Below, piece by piece: positions 7,538-17,300 of a DNA stretch of 64,000 bases. The notes under the pieces are model-generated. The model was not told the DNA's origin. It did no database searches and saw only the letters and a list, made by a program, of their open reading frames with translations. Every line of letters begins with the position of its first letter. Positions within the stretch are counted from its first letter, which is position 1. A program made the position numbers and the translations under genes. Origin of the DNA: Tepidamorphaceae bacterium (GTDB lineage: Bacteria > Pseudomonadota > Alphaproteobacteria > Rhizobiales > Tepidamorphaceae); assembly GCA_028279445.1 (NCBI GenBank), contig JANQNT010000005.1, positions 58,371-122,370 of the forward strand. Reading direction: 5' to 3'.

Positions 7538-8839
7538 TCAGGCTTTCTCGATGCGGATCATCTGCGGGCGGCCCTCGATATGGCCGTCGGCCTCGATGCC
7601 CGCAAAGGCCTCGCGAATGTTCTGTTCCAGTGTGTCGTGGGTGATGATGGTGACCGGCAGCGCGCGGCCGTTGCCCTCGCCCTCACCGCCCTTCTGAACG
7701 ATGCTCTCAAGCGAAATACCCGCCTCGGCCATACGCGTGGCGATGCCGGCAAAGGCGCCTGGGCGGTCGAACACGTTGAGGCGGATGTAGTAGCCGCCGG
7801 CATGGGCGCGCATGCGGGCGCGGGTGTGGGGTTTCAGCTTCGATGCCGGCACGCCGAAGACCGGCGACAGTCGCGCGCGGGCAATATCGACGATGTCGCC
7901 GATGACGGCGGACGCGGTGGCATCACCGCCAGCGCCGGCGCCGGCGAGCGTGATTTCACCGAAGGCATCGCCGTCGATGGCGACCGCGTTGAGCACGCCG
8001 CCGATGCGCGCCATGGCCGCCGACTTGGGCAGCATGGTGGGGGTGACGCGCTGTTCGATGCCGCTGTCGGTGCGCACCGCCACACCGAGCAGCTTGATGC
8101 GGTAGCCCAGTTCGTCGGCGGCCCTCAGGTCGTCCTGGGTGATCGACGAGATGCCTTCCAGATAAACCGATTCAAGCGACACCTCGACGCCGAAGGCCGC
8201 CGCGGCCAGCAGCGCCAGCTTGTGGGCGGAATCGTGCCCCTCGATGTCGGCGGTCGGGTCCGCTTCGGCGTAACCCAGCCGCTGCGCCTCGGCGAGGCAA
8301 TCCTCGAAGCTCTCGCCGTGCTCCTCCATGCGCGTGAGGATGTAGTTGCAGGTGCCGTTGAGGATGCCGTAGACGCGCGCAATCCGGTTGGCGCTGGCCG
8401 CCTCGCGCACCGTCTTGATGACTGGAATGCCGCCGGCAACGGCTGCCTCGTAGCCGATGGCGACACCGCCTGCGTCCGCGGCTGCAGCGATCTCGTTGCC
8501 GTTCACGGCCAGCAGCGCCTTGTTGGCGGTCACCACGTGCCGCCCGGACGCGACCGCCGCCTGAACCGCCGACTTCGCCGGATCGCCGTCGCCACCGATC
8601 AGTTCAATGAAGACATCGATCGCATTGGACTGCGCCAGGGCGGCGGGATCGTCGAACCAGGTGATGTCGCCGAGATCGATGCCGCGATCTTTGCTCGCGT
8701 CGCGCGCGCACACGCCGGTGACGGCGATCTGGCGCCCGGCGCGCTCGGCGATCAGATCGGCGCTGTCGATCAGGATGCGGGCAACCGAGGCACCGACCGT
8801 GCCGAGACCTGCGATGCCAACCCGAAGGACATCGGACAT
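7538..8839 (-). CDS. hom: Homoserine dehydrogenase
   Basis: This 433-residue NAD(P)-dependent enzyme reduces aspartate 4-semialdehyde to homoserine, the branch point to threonine and methionine. The Rossmann motif GLGTVG is at 11-16, the TANKALL segment at 104-110, and GILNGTCNYIL lies in the catalytic domain. A C-terminal ACT domain (about 350-430) would allow feedback control by threonine. The start at 8839 is fixed by an AGGAAGG Shine-Dalgarno about 7 bases upstream. The open frame extends to 8917, but that extension has no protein-like features. It is followed by glpX and preceded by an aminotransferase gene. Confidence 0.96.
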   Translation of the reverse strand: MSDVLRVGIAGLGTVGASVARILIDSADLIAERAGRQIAVTGVCARDASKDRGIDLGDITWFDDPAALAQSNAIDVFIELIGGDGDPAKSAVQAAVASGRHVVTANKALLAVNGNEIAAAADAGGVAIGYEAAVAGGIPVIKTVREAASANRIARVYGILNGTCNYILTRMEEHGESFEDCLAEAQRLGYAEADPTADIEGHDSAHKLALLAAAAFGVEVSLESVYLEGISSITQDDLRAADELGYRIKLLGVAVRTDSGIEQRVTPTMLPKSAAMARIGGVLNAVAIDGDAFGEITLAGAGAGGDATASAVIGDIVDIARARLSPVFGVPASKLKPHTRARMRAHAGGYYIRLNVFDRPGAFAGIATRMAEAGISLESIVQKGGEGEGNGRALPVTIITHDTLEQNIREAFAGIEADGHIEGRPQMIRIEKA

Positions 8840-8963
8840 GAATGGACCTTCCTGGTGAAACGCCTGGTGAAGCGCAGAAAACGCGCTGCCCGCGCCGGCC
8901 GACCGCGTCGGCGTCAATTGCTGCCTGGCGAATGCCCCGAACGCCGCAAACGGCCGTCCCTAG

Positions 8964-10184
8964 TCAGGAGCCCGCCCCCTCGAGCGGAATCACGTTGTGC
9001 ATCGTTTCCGGCGCAGTGGCAAGGAAACGACGCAAGTTTCGCGCCGCCTGGCGGATACGCTGCTCGTTCTCCACAAGCGCGACGCGAACATGGCCCTCGC
9101 CGTGCTCACCAAAGCCGATGCCCGGCGACACTGCCAGGTCGGCCTTTTCCAGCAGCAGCTTGGCGAATTCCAGCGATCCCAGCGCCTCGAAAGCCGGCGG
9201 CACGGGGGCCCAGGCGAACATGCTCGCCTCGGGCGCGGGAATGTCCCAACCGGCCCGGCCGAAGCTCTCCACCAGCGCGTCGCGGCGCTGGCGGTAGGTC
9301 TCGCGGGCCTCGGCGATGCAGTCATCGGGTCCGTTCAGCGCGGCGGAGGCTGCAACCTGGATCGGGGTGTAGGCGCCATAGTCCAGATAGGACTTCACCC
9401 GGGCGAGCGCGGCAATCATCCGCTCGTTGCCGACGGCAAAGCCCATGCGCCAGCCGGGCATCGAGTAGGTCTTGGACATGGAGGTGAACTCCACCGCCAC
9501 GTCCATGGCGCCCTCGATCTGCAGGATCGACGGCGGCAGCGTGTCACCGAAATAGATCTCCGCATAGGCGAGATCGGACAGCAGCAGCACATCGTGCTTG
9601 CGCGCGAACGCCACCACGTCGCGATAGAACTCCAGATCGGCGACCTCGGCGGTGGGGTTTGAGGGATAGCACAGCACCACCGCGATGGGCTTGGGGATCG
9701 AGTGGATCACCGCGCGTTCCAGCGCGTGGAAGAACTCAGGGCCCGGCTCGGCGGGAACTGAGCGGATCGAGCCGCCGGCCATCAGGAAGCCGAAGGCGTG
9801 GATCGGGTAGCTGGGATTGGGGCACAGCACCACATCGCCCGGCGCGGCAATCGCCTGGGCCATGTTGGCGAAGCCCTCCTTGGAGCCCAGCGTGGCGACC
9901 ACCTGGGTGTCCGGATCGAGCTTTACCCCGAAGCGACGCTCGTAATAGCCGGCCTGCGCCCGGCGAAGGCCGGGAATACCGCGCGAGGCGGAATAACGGT
10001 TGGTGCGCGGCTTGCCGACCGTCTCGATCAGCTTTTCCTCGATATGGCGCGGCGTCGGCAGGTCCGGATTGCCCATCCCCAGGTCGATGATGTCGGCACC
10101 GCGCGCACGCGCCGATGCCTTGAGGCGGTTGACCTCCTCGAAGACGTAAGGGGGCAAACGCTTGATGCGGTGGAATTCGTGCAT
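8964..10184 (-). CDS. PLP-dependent aminotransferase, AlaC / LL-DAP aminotransferase-like
   Basis: This 406-residue fold-type I aminotransferase starts with the MHEFHRIKRLPPYVF type N-terminus of the AlaC group. Visible PLP-binding elements are the SNPTAE loop (N176), SDLAY (D204) and the Schiff-base lysine in SMSKTYSMPGW (K238). This group is variously annotated as alanine-synthesising transaminase or LL-diaminopimelate aminotransferase, and sequence alone does not settle the substrate. It sits just upstream of hom on the same strand, as in many alphaproteobacteria, which suggests a role in aspartate-family or alanine metabolism. Confidence 0.92.
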   Translation of the reverse strand: MHEFHRIKRLPPYVFEEVNRLKASARARGADIIDLGMGNPDLPTPRHIEEKLIETVGKPRTNRYSASRGIPGLRRAQAGYYERRFGVKLDPDTQVVATLGSKEGFANMAQAIAAPGDVVLCPNPSYPIHAFGFLMAGGSIRSVPAEPGPEFFHALERAVIHSIPKPIAVVLCYPSNPTAEVADLEFYRDVVAFARKHDVLLLSDLAYAEIYFGDTLPPSILQIEGAMDVAVEFTSMSKTYSMPGWRMGFAVGNERMIAALARVKSYLDYGAYTPIQVAASAALNGPDDCIAEARETYRQRRDALVESFGRAGWDIPAPEASMFAWAPVPPAFEALGSLEFAKLLLEKADLAVSPGIGFGEHGEGHVRVALVENEQRIRQAARNLRRFLATAPETMHNVIPLEGAGS

Positions 10185-10234
10185 GTCTCTTCAGCCGGGC
10201 TGGCGTCTTGCATATTGCCGCGCGGGGGTGCGCG

Positions 10235-10573
10235 TCACTGCGCTTCGATCGCCTGTCGCCTGTCCTTTTCGTGGCTATCGCGCAGCTTTTCAAGTTCTTC
10301 GATGGTTGCGTCGGCCTCCGCATCGCTCTTTGGCTGGTGATCCTCCAGCCGGGGCGGCCGACGAAAGTCGGGGGCCGGACCCTCCGGCTCCCGCAGGTCA
10401 TTGGGCAATTGCGGGCGCAGTGGCGGCACATCGATGGGCGATGCGCCCGCACACGCCGACATGGCCAGCGCCAGCAGCGCCGATACCGATCCGCTGCGCC
10501 AGCGCCGCAAGCTGCGCAGCACCCGTGTTGCCCGACTGTGTTGTTCTTCGATCAGCATGGCACATATCAGCAT
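10235..10573 (-). CDS. Small putative lipoprotein
   Basis: The frame is 112 residues. After a basic N-terminal stretch comes a hydrophobic helix ending in the lipobox-like LAMSAC (Cys about residue 41), followed by a proline-rich and then highly charged tail. The start may be further in than the first ATG. A small lipoprotein at this place, upstream of the aminotransferase, is plausible as the first gene of the aminotransferase-hom unit. Function is unknown. Confidence 0.6.
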   Translation of the reverse strand: MLICAMLIEEQHSRATRVLRSLRRWRSGSVSALLALAMSACAGASPIDVPPLRPQLPNDLREPEGPAPDFRRPPRLEDHQPKSDAEADATIEELEKLRDSHEKDRRQAIEAQ

Positions 10574-10643
10574 GACACATTAACGCTACTGGCTTTGCCT
10601 ATTGGCTGTATTGGCCCTAAGCGGTCATTGTGGCAGAACATCA

Positions 10644-10691
10644 TTAGGGTCACGGCCCTAAATAAGAATGCGATTGCGGTAGGAACCGCAA
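10644..10691. promoter_or_regulatory. Palindrome and hairpin upstream of phaC
   Basis: TTAGGG (10644-10649) and CCCTAA (10656-10661) form perfect arms around TCACGG. A second dyad, TTGCGGT / ACCGCAA (10674-10680 and 10685-10691, 4-base loop), lies 35 bases before the phaC start. The first looks like an operator. The second could form a leader hairpin. The regulator is unknown. Confidence 0.4.
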
Positions 10692-10726
10692 CGCCAGAAG
10701 GGAGTGCGCACAGGCGCGAGCACGCC

Positions 10727-12538
10727 ATGGATACGCCCGCACACGAGATCGCCAGCTATCAGGTCCGGGACCCCGAGGAACTGGCGCGCAATCTTGCGAA
10801 GCTGACCGAGGAGACCGGTCGCGCGGTCGCCGCGATGGTCGGCCCGCGCGAGCGCGGCGAGGCCAAGATGCTGATGGCCACCGAGACCGCGCAGGCCTGG
10901 AAGACGCTGGCGCAGATCGCCGAGCGCTGGTCCGCCGATCCGGCCAGGATGGTCGAGGCCCAGTCCGCACTGGCGACCAAGTACATGGATTTGTGGTCGG
11001 GCACGCTGCGGCGGCTTTCCGGCGAGCAGGCGCGCCCGTCCATCGAACCGGCGCCCTCCGACAAGCGCTTCAACCATCCCGACTGGGAAGACCACCCCCT
11101 GTTCGACTTCATCAAGCAGGCCTACCTGCTGATGACCGAATGGGTCGAGCGGATGGTCGACAACACCGAAGGGATCGACGACCACACCCGCCACAAGGCC
11201 CAGTTCTATATCCGCCAGCTCACCGCGGCGCTGGCGCCGACCAATTTCATCTTCACCAACCCCGAACTGATGCGCGAGACGCTGGAACACAACGGCGAGA
11301 ACCTCGTCAACGGCATGCGCATGCTGGCCGAGGACATCGAAAAGGGGAATGGCGAGCTGAAGCTGCGCCAGTCCGACGATTCGCAATTCGGCGTCGGCAA
11401 GAACCTTGCCATGACCCCCGGCAAGGTGGTGTTCCAGAACGACCTGATGCAGTTGATCCAGTATGCGCCTGCCACCGACAAGGTGCTCAAGCGGCCGCTG
11501 ATGATCGTGCCGCCGTGGATCAACAAGTTCTACATCCTCGACCTGAACCAGGATAAGTCGTTCATCCGCTGGGCGGTCGAGCAGGGCCACACCGTGTTCA
11601 CCATCTCCTGGGTGAACCCGGACCAGAATATGGCCGCGAAGTCGTTCGCCGACTATGTCAAGGAAGGTCCGATGACCGCGCTCGACGTGATCAAGGAGAT
11701 CACCGGCGAGAGCAAGGTCAACGCCATCGGCTATTGCGTCGGCGGTACGCTGCTGTCGGTCACCCTGGCCTACATGGCCGCGATCAAGGACCGGCGGATC
11801 GCCAGCGCGACGCTGCTGACCACGCAGGTGGATTTCACCTTCGCCGGCGATCTGCTGGTGTTCGTCGACGAGGAACAGGTCGCGGCCCTCGAGGAAGAGA
11901 TGGAGCGCACCGGCTATCTCGCCGGCAGCCGCATGGCCACCGCCTTCAACATGCTGCGCGCCAACGACCTGATCTGGCCCTACGTCATCAACAACTATCT
12001 CAAGGGACGCCAACCGTTCCCGTTCGATCTGCTGTACTGGAACGCCGACGCCACCCGCATGCCGGCGGCCAACCACTCCTACTACCTGCGCAACTGCTAC
12101 CTGGAGAACCGTCTGTCCGCCGGGGAGCTGGCGATAGACGGCAAAAAGCTAGACCTTTCAAAGGTCAAGACGCCAATCTTCAACCTGGCGACGCGGGAAG
12201 ATCACATCGCGCCGGCCAAGTCGGTCTACTTCGGCTCCAAGTGCTTCGGCGGCCCGGTGGACTTCGTGCTGGCTGGCTCCGGGCACATCGCCGGCGTCAT
12301 CAACCCGCCGGCCAGGAACAAGTACCAGTACTGGACCGGGCCGGCTCCCTGGACCAACGATGCCGACTACGACACATGGATCGGCGCGGCGGAAACGACG
12401 GCGGGCTCGTGGTGGCCCTACTGGCAGAGCTGGATCGAGGACCACAACGACAAACGCGCGGCCGCGCGCGCACCGGGCAGCAAGACGCATCCGCCGATCG
12501 AGGACGCACCGGGCGCGTATGTGAAGGTGAAAGCCTGA
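10727..12538 (+). CDS. phaC: Class I poly(3-hydroxyalkanoate) synthase
   Basis: This 603-residue PhaC polymerises (R)-3-hydroxyacyl-CoA into polyhydroxyalkanoate storage granules. It has the alpha/beta-hydrolase lipase-like box GYCVGG with the catalytic Cys at 337. The other triad residues are Asp492 (REDHIAP) and His520 (GSGHIAG). Length matches class I enzymes. The ATG at 10727 (MDTPAHEIAS) is chosen because the longer in-frame extension to 10208 is not homologous to PhaC. A GTG at 10704 is less likely. Two upstream dyads may control expression. The gene converges on argC with a 15-base gap. Confidence 0.96.
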   Translation: MDTPAHEIASYQVRDPEELARNLAKLTEETGRAVAAMVGPRERGEAKMLMATETAQAWKTLAQIAERWSADPARMVEAQSALATKYMDLWSGTLRRLSGEQARPSIEPAPSDKRFNHPDWEDHPLFDFIKQAYLLMTEWVERMVDNTEGIDDHTRHKAQFYIRQLTAALAPTNFIFTNPELMRETLEHNGENLVNGMRMLAEDIEKGNGELKLRQSDDSQFGVGKNLAMTPGKVVFQNDLMQLIQYAPATDKVLKRPLMIVPPWINKFYILDLNQDKSFIRWAVEQGHTVFTISWVNPDQNMAAKSFADYVKEGPMTALDVIKEITGESKVNAIGYCVGGTLLSVTLAYMAAIKDRRIASATLLTTQVDFTFAGDLLVFVDEEQVAALEEEMERTGYLAGSRMATAFNMLRANDLIWPYVINNYLKGRQPFPFDLLYWNADATRMPAANHSYYLRNCYLENRLSAGELAIDGKKLDLSKVKTPIFNLATREDHIAPAKSVYFGSKCFGGPVDFVLAGSGHIAGVINPPARNKYQYWTGPAPWTNDADYDTWIGAAETTAGSWWPYWQSWIEDHNDKRAAARAPGSKTHPPIEDAPGAYVKVKA

Positions 12539-12553
12539 ACGCGCCTCAAGCCG

Positions 12554-13609
12554 CTACGGAAACAGCGCCACCTGCTCCAGACCGGTCGTCTCCGGCAGAC
12601 CGAACATCACATTCATGTTCTGGATCGCCTGGCCGGCCGAGCCCTTGACCAGGTTGTCGAGCGTCGAGACCAATATGGCGCGCCCGGCGATGCGATCGTC
12701 GAAGGCGTTGAGCAGACAGTGGTTGGAGCCGCGCACAGTTTGCGTCTTCGGAACCACGCCCTCCTCCAGCACATGCACGAAAGGCTCGTCCGCATAGGCC
12801 TGCTGCCAGGCGGCGCGGATATCGGCGGCCCTCTGCCCGCCGGGGGTGCGCACATAGGTCGTCAGCAACTCGCCCCGGCTCATGGGCACCAGGTGCGGGG
12901 TAAAGCTGATCGTCACCGGCTTCCCGCTCGCAATGCCAAGCTCCTGCTCGATTTCCGGCATGTGGCGATGCTTCGACACGCCATAGGGTGTCATGCCCTC
13001 GCCCGCCTCGCAGAACAGCGAGCCTTCCTTGAGCCCGCGCCCGGCCCCCGACAGGCCAGACTTGGCATCGATGACGATGTCGCCGATGTCGATCAGCCCG
13101 GCCCTGGCGAGCGGGATCAGCGCCAGCAGCGCGGCCGTCGGGTAGCAGCCGGGACAGGCGACCAGCCGCGCGGTGGAGATCGCATCGCGATAGTGCTCGG
13201 TGAGGCCATAGACCGCCTCCCCCTGCATGTCGGTGGCCGTGTGGGCGCGGCCGTACCAGGCCTCATAGGTGTCCGGGTCGCGCAGGCGGAAATCCGCCGA
13301 CATGTCGACGAAGCGCACATGGGGGTGCGCCTCCAGAACGCCCTTGGTGATGTCCTGCGTGGTGCCGTGCGGCAGGCCGCAAAAGACCACATCGACGCCC
13401 GACCAGTCGGCGTCCTCGATGCGGGTGAGGTCCGGCAGGCCCGACAGCCCCAGATGCGGGAACACCTCCGCGACCGGCTTGCCCGCGTGCGTGTTGGCCG
13501 TCAGCGCGGCGATCTCCAGGTTGGGATGCGTCAACGCCAGGCGCACGACATCCGCACCGGTATAGCCGGAGGCACCGAGCACGCCGGCCCTGAGAATCGC
13601 ATCGACCAT
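12554..13609 (-). CDS. argC: N-acetyl-gamma-glutamyl-phosphate reductase
   Basis: This 351-residue enzyme catalyses the NADPH-dependent third step of arginine biosynthesis. The nucleotide-binding GASGYTG is at 12-18 and the catalytic cysteine lies in ACPGCYPTA (Cys155). The ATG at 13609 is placed 7 bases after an AGGAG ribosome-binding site. The GTG codon directly before it would leave only 4 bases. In many Rhizobiales argC lies beside rpsI-rplM. Here an ATPase gene intervenes. Confidence 0.96.
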   Translation of the reverse strand: MVDAILRAGVLGASGYTGADVVRLALTHPNLEIAALTANTHAGKPVAEVFPHLGLSGLPDLTRIEDADWSGVDVVFCGLPHGTTQDITKGVLEAHPHVRFVDMSADFRLRDPDTYEAWYGRAHTATDMQGEAVYGLTEHYRDAISTARLVACPGCYPTAALLALIPLARAGLIDIGDIVIDAKSGLSGAGRGLKEGSLFCEAGEGMTPYGVSKHRHMPEIEQELGIASGKPVTISFTPHLVPMSRGELLTTYVRTPGGQRAADIRAAWQQAYADEPFVHVLEEGVVPKTQTVRGSNHCLLNAFDDRIAGRAILVSTLDNLVKGSAGQAIQNMNVMFGLPETTGLEQVALFP

Positions 13610-13724
13610 CACATCACTCCTTTGGCACCGCTATAACGGGAAACGGTGCCCAAACACCATGCAAAATGAAAAGGCGGCTGCGAGCGCCCGACCCGAGGGC
13701 CCGAAACCTGAATGCCGATACAGC

Positions 13725-16448
13725 CTAGGCCCTCGGCCTGCGCCGCGAGAGCGCAAGACGCATCTGTTTTTCGGTTTCGATCAGGGCGAAGAACACAACA
13801 CCGATCGCCACGATCAGAAGGCCGTCGGCAAGCGGCACGCTGCGGGTGCCGAACACCGCCTGCATCGGCGGCAGATAGGTGATGGCGAACTGTCCGGTGG
13901 TGACCACGGCGATGCAGAGCCACACGACCCGCGTGCCCCGCACCGCCGACCATGTCAGGGAGGTGCCATAGATGTTGCGAATGAAGAAGAGGTGGAACAT
14001 CTCCATCACCACAAGTGTGTTCATCGCCATGGTCTGGGCCAGTGCCTGGTCGTAGCCGCGGTCCAGGGCATAGGCGTAGATGCCGAAGACCGCTGCCAGG
14101 AACAGGATGGATATCAGCACGATATGCCAGACCAGTTCGCCCGACAGCAGCGGCGCGTCGCGCGGTCGCGGTGGCCGGCGCATGGTGCCGGGCTCGGAGG
14201 GCTCGAAGGCGAGCGCAAGCCCCAGCGTCGTCGCCGTGATGAGGTTGATCCACAGGATCTGCACCGCGGTGATCGGCAGCGCCATTCCGGCGAACAGCGC
14301 CACGATGATCGTCATCGCCTCGCCGGCGTTGGTCGGCAGTGTCCAACTGATCACCTTCTTGATGTTGTCGTAGACGGTCCGGCCCTCGCGCACGGCCGCC
14401 GCGATGGAGGCGAAGTTGTCGTCCGCCAGGACCAGTTCGGCCGCCTGCTTGGCCGCTTCGCTGCCCTTGCGTCCCATCGCGATCCCGGCATCCGCGCGCT
14501 TCAGCGCGGGGGCATCGTTCACGCCGTCGCCGGTCATCGCCACCGTGAGACCGCGCGCCTGCAGCGCGTTGACCAGCCGCAGCTTGTGCGCCGGCGAGGT
14601 GCGCGCGAAGATATCGGTCTCGACCACGGCGCTGGCCAGGGCGGCATCATCCATCGCCTCCAGGTCGGCGCCGGTCAGCACCCTGTCATGGTTCGTCAAC
14701 CCGATCATCGCCGCGATGGCGCGGGCCGTCGCACCGTGATCGCCGGTGATCATCTTCACGCGGATACCGGCCGCATGACACTCGGCGACGGCATCGGCGG
14801 CCTCCGCACGGGGCGGATCGATCAGGCCGATCAGACCGATCAGCGTCAGTTGGCCCGGAAGATCGGCGGTGTTCAGGATCGTGCTGCCGGTTGCCGCAGA
14901 CCGAACCGCGACCGCGATCACTCTCTGACCATCCGCGGCGAGTTCCTCGACCATGGCCTGCCAGCGGTCGTCGTCGAGCGGTTCGCTACCGCCGTCCGCG
15001 GAGCGCTGGTCGCGGCACAGGGCCAGGATGGCCTCGGGCGCGCCCTTGACGTGAATGCCGGCATGACCGTCCTGGTCATGATGCAGCACCGCCATGTAGC
15101 GGTACTCCGGATCGAAGGGAATCGCATCGGTGCGGGTCCAGTCGGGAAAGGGCTGCGGCCCCGCGCCGGTGATCTTGCCGGCGAGCGCCATCAGCGCGCC
15201 TTCCATCGGGTCGCCCTCCACGCGCCAGCCGTCCGACGCACTGCGCAGCACCGCGTCGTTGCACAACCCGGCAGCGCGGGCGAACTCGACAAGGACAGCA
15301 TGCTCGGCCGGGTCGGCGTCGGCCTCGCTCCAGCGCACCGCGCCTTCGGGCGCATAGCCGTGGCCACCGACGGTGTAGACGTGCTCGGCGGCCACCAGCG
15401 TCGCCGCCATCATTTCGTTGCGGGTCAGCGTGCCGGTCTTGTCGGTGCAGATGACGGAGACCGAGCCAAGCGTCTCGATCGCCGGCAAGCGGCGGACGAT
15501 GGCATTGCGCCGCGCCATGGCCTGCACACCGACCGCCAGCGTGATCGTCAGCACCGCGGGCAAGCCCTCCGGAATGGCGGCGACCGACAGGCCGACAACC
15601 GCCATGAAGAGCTCGGAGAAGGGCAGGTGCCCGACGAAATAGCCATAGATCAGAAGGCTGGCGGCAACGACGAGGATGAACGCCGTGAGCCAGCGGGCAA
15701 ACGCATCCATCTGCCGCACCAGCGGCGTCGTCAGCGTCTGGACCTGCGAGAGCATGCCGCTGATCCGGCCAATCTGGCTATCGGTTGCGGTCGCCGCCAC
15801 CACGCCCCTGCCCGCGCCGGCAACCACCAGCGTGCCGGAAAACAGCATCGATGTGCGGTCGCCGAGCATGGCCACCTCGGAGACCGGCGCAGTGTCCTTT
15901 TCGACAGGCACCGACTCGCCGGTCAGAATGGCCTCCTCGGCCTTGAGGCCGCGAGCCTCGAGCAGGCGCAGGTCGGCGGGAACCTGGTCGCCCGCCTCCA
16001 CCAGCACGATATCGCCCGGCACCACCTCATCGGCGTCAACGCTCTGCCGCCGCCCGTCGCGCAGCACCGCCGCGTGCGGGGCGAGCATGCTGCGTATCGC
16101 CTCCATTGCCCGCTCGGCACGGCCTTCCTGAACGAAACCGATCACCGCGTTGGCGACGACGACCGCCATGATCACGCCCGTATCGACCCAGTGCTGCAGC
16201 GCCGCCGTGACCGCGGCCGAAGCCATCAGCACATAGATCAGCAGGTTGTGGAAATGCGCCAGGAACCGCAGCACGACACTGCGTCTGGGCGGCTCCGGCA
16301 GCCGGTTGGGCCCGTATTCGGCCAGGCGGGCGGCTGCCTGGTCGCTGGTCAGGCCGGTCTGCGCCGCATCCAGCACACTGAGCGCGCTGTCCCTGGACAC
16401 CGCATGCAGGTTGGCCCGTGTGGCTTGCGTGTTTGTGTTCGCATCCAT
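13725..16448 (-). CDS. P-type cation-transporting ATPase (P2 / SERCA-like)
   Basis: This 907-residue ATPase has the P2-type order: N-terminal cation-ATPase domain, transmembrane pair, actuator domain with TGES (about 180), the ion-site helix PEGLPAVLT, and the phosphorylation motif DKTGT with Asp336. The nucleotide domain and hinge GDGVNDAP (640-647) follow, then a C-terminal helix bundle with LWINLITATTLG. This pattern fits Ca2+ or Na+/K+-like pumps of bacteria. I cannot fix the ion. The start at ATG 16448 gives the family N-terminus. A GTG at 16460 is possible. A dyad with GAGGGCC/GGCCCTC arms surrounds the stop codon (about 13693-13733). Confidence 0.93.
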   Translation of the reverse strand: MDANTNTQATRANLHAVSRDSALSVLDAAQTGLTSDQAAARLAEYGPNRLPEPPRRSVVLRFLAHFHNLLIYVLMASAAVTAALQHWVDTGVIMAVVVANAVIGFVQEGRAERAMEAIRSMLAPHAAVLRDGRRQSVDADEVVPGDIVLVEAGDQVPADLRLLEARGLKAEEAILTGESVPVEKDTAPVSEVAMLGDRTSMLFSGTLVVAGAGRGVVAATATDSQIGRISGMLSQVQTLTTPLVRQMDAFARWLTAFILVVAASLLIYGYFVGHLPFSELFMAVVGLSVAAIPEGLPAVLTITLAVGVQAMARRNAIVRRLPAIETLGSVSVICTDKTGTLTRNEMMAATLVAAEHVYTVGGHGYAPEGAVRWSEADADPAEHAVLVEFARAAGLCNDAVLRSASDGWRVEGDPMEGALMALAGKITGAGPQPFPDWTRTDAIPFDPEYRYMAVLHHDQDGHAGIHVKGAPEAILALCRDQRSADGGSEPLDDDRWQAMVEELAADGQRVIAVAVRSAATGSTILNTADLPGQLTLIGLIGLIDPPRAEAADAVAECHAAGIRVKMITGDHGATARAIAAMIGLTNHDRVLTGADLEAMDDAALASAVVETDIFARTSPAHKLRLVNALQARGLTVAMTGDGVNDAPALKRADAGIAMGRKGSEAAKQAAELVLADDNFASIAAAVREGRTVYDNIKKVISWTLPTNAGEAMTIIVALFAGMALPITAVQILWINLITATTLGLALAFEPSEPGTMRRPPRPRDAPLLSGELVWHIVLISILFLAAVFGIYAYALDRGYDQALAQTMAMNTLVVMEMFHLFFIRNIYGTSLTWSAVRGTRVVWLCIAVVTTGQFAITYLPPMQAVFGTRSVPLADGLLIVAIGVVFFALIETEKQMRLALSRRRPRA

Positions 16449-16460
16449 GGCTTTGTGCAC

Positions 16461-16796
16461 TCACCGCTGACAGTGGCCGTCACGCCGTCGGGATACTCAT
16501 GATGCCGCCGCTTTGTGTCCTTGCCGTCTCAGCGCGCACGCCGGGCAACCGCGGCCAGGCAGCGGCCATCCGGAAAAGGCAAGGCGGACTCTCCATCGGA
16601 ACCAGGCCCCGCCGGCCACGCCTACAGGACCAGACGGGTTGGAAGCGCATCACGCCCGGGAATGGTATCGGACAAATTGCTGCACGTATCCGAAAGGCGA
16701 ATGCCCCACCGTCCCGCGCGCGAAGGAGTCTTGTGACCACGAAAAAGGGGGCTTGCGTGAAGCCCCCTTCGTGTCTTCGCCGAAATGCCGAGAGAG
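16461..16796. other. Intergenic region between rpsI and the ATPase gene
   Basis: About 335 bases. It contains the rpsI terminator at 16742-16769. The remaining bases hold the presumed promoter of the ATPase gene. I see no convincing gene in it. Confidence 0.6.
16742..16769 (-). terminator. Rho-independent terminator of rplM-rpsI
   Basis: Read on the minus strand, arms AAGGGGGCTT and AAGCCCCCTT flank a 5-base loop and end in a run of T residues. It lies 27 bases after the rpsI stop codon. Confidence 0.9.
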
Positions 16797-17300
16797 CTAG
16801 CGCTTGGAGAACTGGAAGCTGCGGCGGGCCTTGGCCTTGCCGTACTTCTTGCGCTCCACGACGCGCGGGTCGCGAGTCAGGAACCCGCCCTTCTTGAGCA
16901 CGCCACGCAGCTCCGGCTCGTAGTAGGTCAGCGCCTTGGACAGGCCGTGACGCACTGCGCCCGCCTGCCCCGACAGGCCGCCGCCCGACACCGTGCAGGT
17001 GATGTCGTACTGGCCGTTGCGCTGGGCGACCACCAGCGGCTGCTGCAGCAGCATGCGCAGCACCGGGCGGCCGAAATACTCCTCGAACGGCTTGCCGTTG
17101 ATCATGATGCGGCCGCCGCCGGGCTTCACCCAGACGCGGGCGATGGCATCCTTGCGCTTACCGGTGGCATAGGCGCGGTCGTGCTCGTCGAGCTTCTGGA
17201 CATGGACCGGCGCGGTCTCGGTGACGCCACCGTCCTCACCCTCGCCGGCGCCCATGGCGCCGCCCAGTTCCTCAAGCGACTGGATGGTGTCTTCGCTCAT
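16797..17300 (-). CDS. rpsI: 30S ribosomal protein S9
   Basis: This 167-residue S9 has the core starting near residue 42 ([16 protein letters not shown]) and ending in the conserved basic tail [11 protein letters not shown] that reaches the ribosomal P site. An acidic N-terminal extension of about 40 residues precedes the core, as is common in alphaproteobacteria. Its ATG overlaps the rplM stop by 4 bases (17297-17300), so the genes are translationally coupled. A strong terminator follows. Confidence 0.97.
   Translation of the reverse strand: MSEDTIQSLEELGGAMGAGEGEDGGVTETAPVHVQKLDEHDRAYATGKRKDAIARVWVKPGGGRIMINGKPFEEYFGRPVLRMLLQQPLVVAQRNGQYDITCTVSGGGLSGQAGAVRHGLSKALTYYEPELRGVLKKGGFLTRDPRVVERKKYGKAKARRSFQFSKR

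Noticed and set aside
10208..10726. N-terminal extension of phaC by 173 codons
   Set aside because: It overlaps the opposite-strand lipoprotein gene and does not resemble PhaC; the ATG at 10727 gives the standard class I length.
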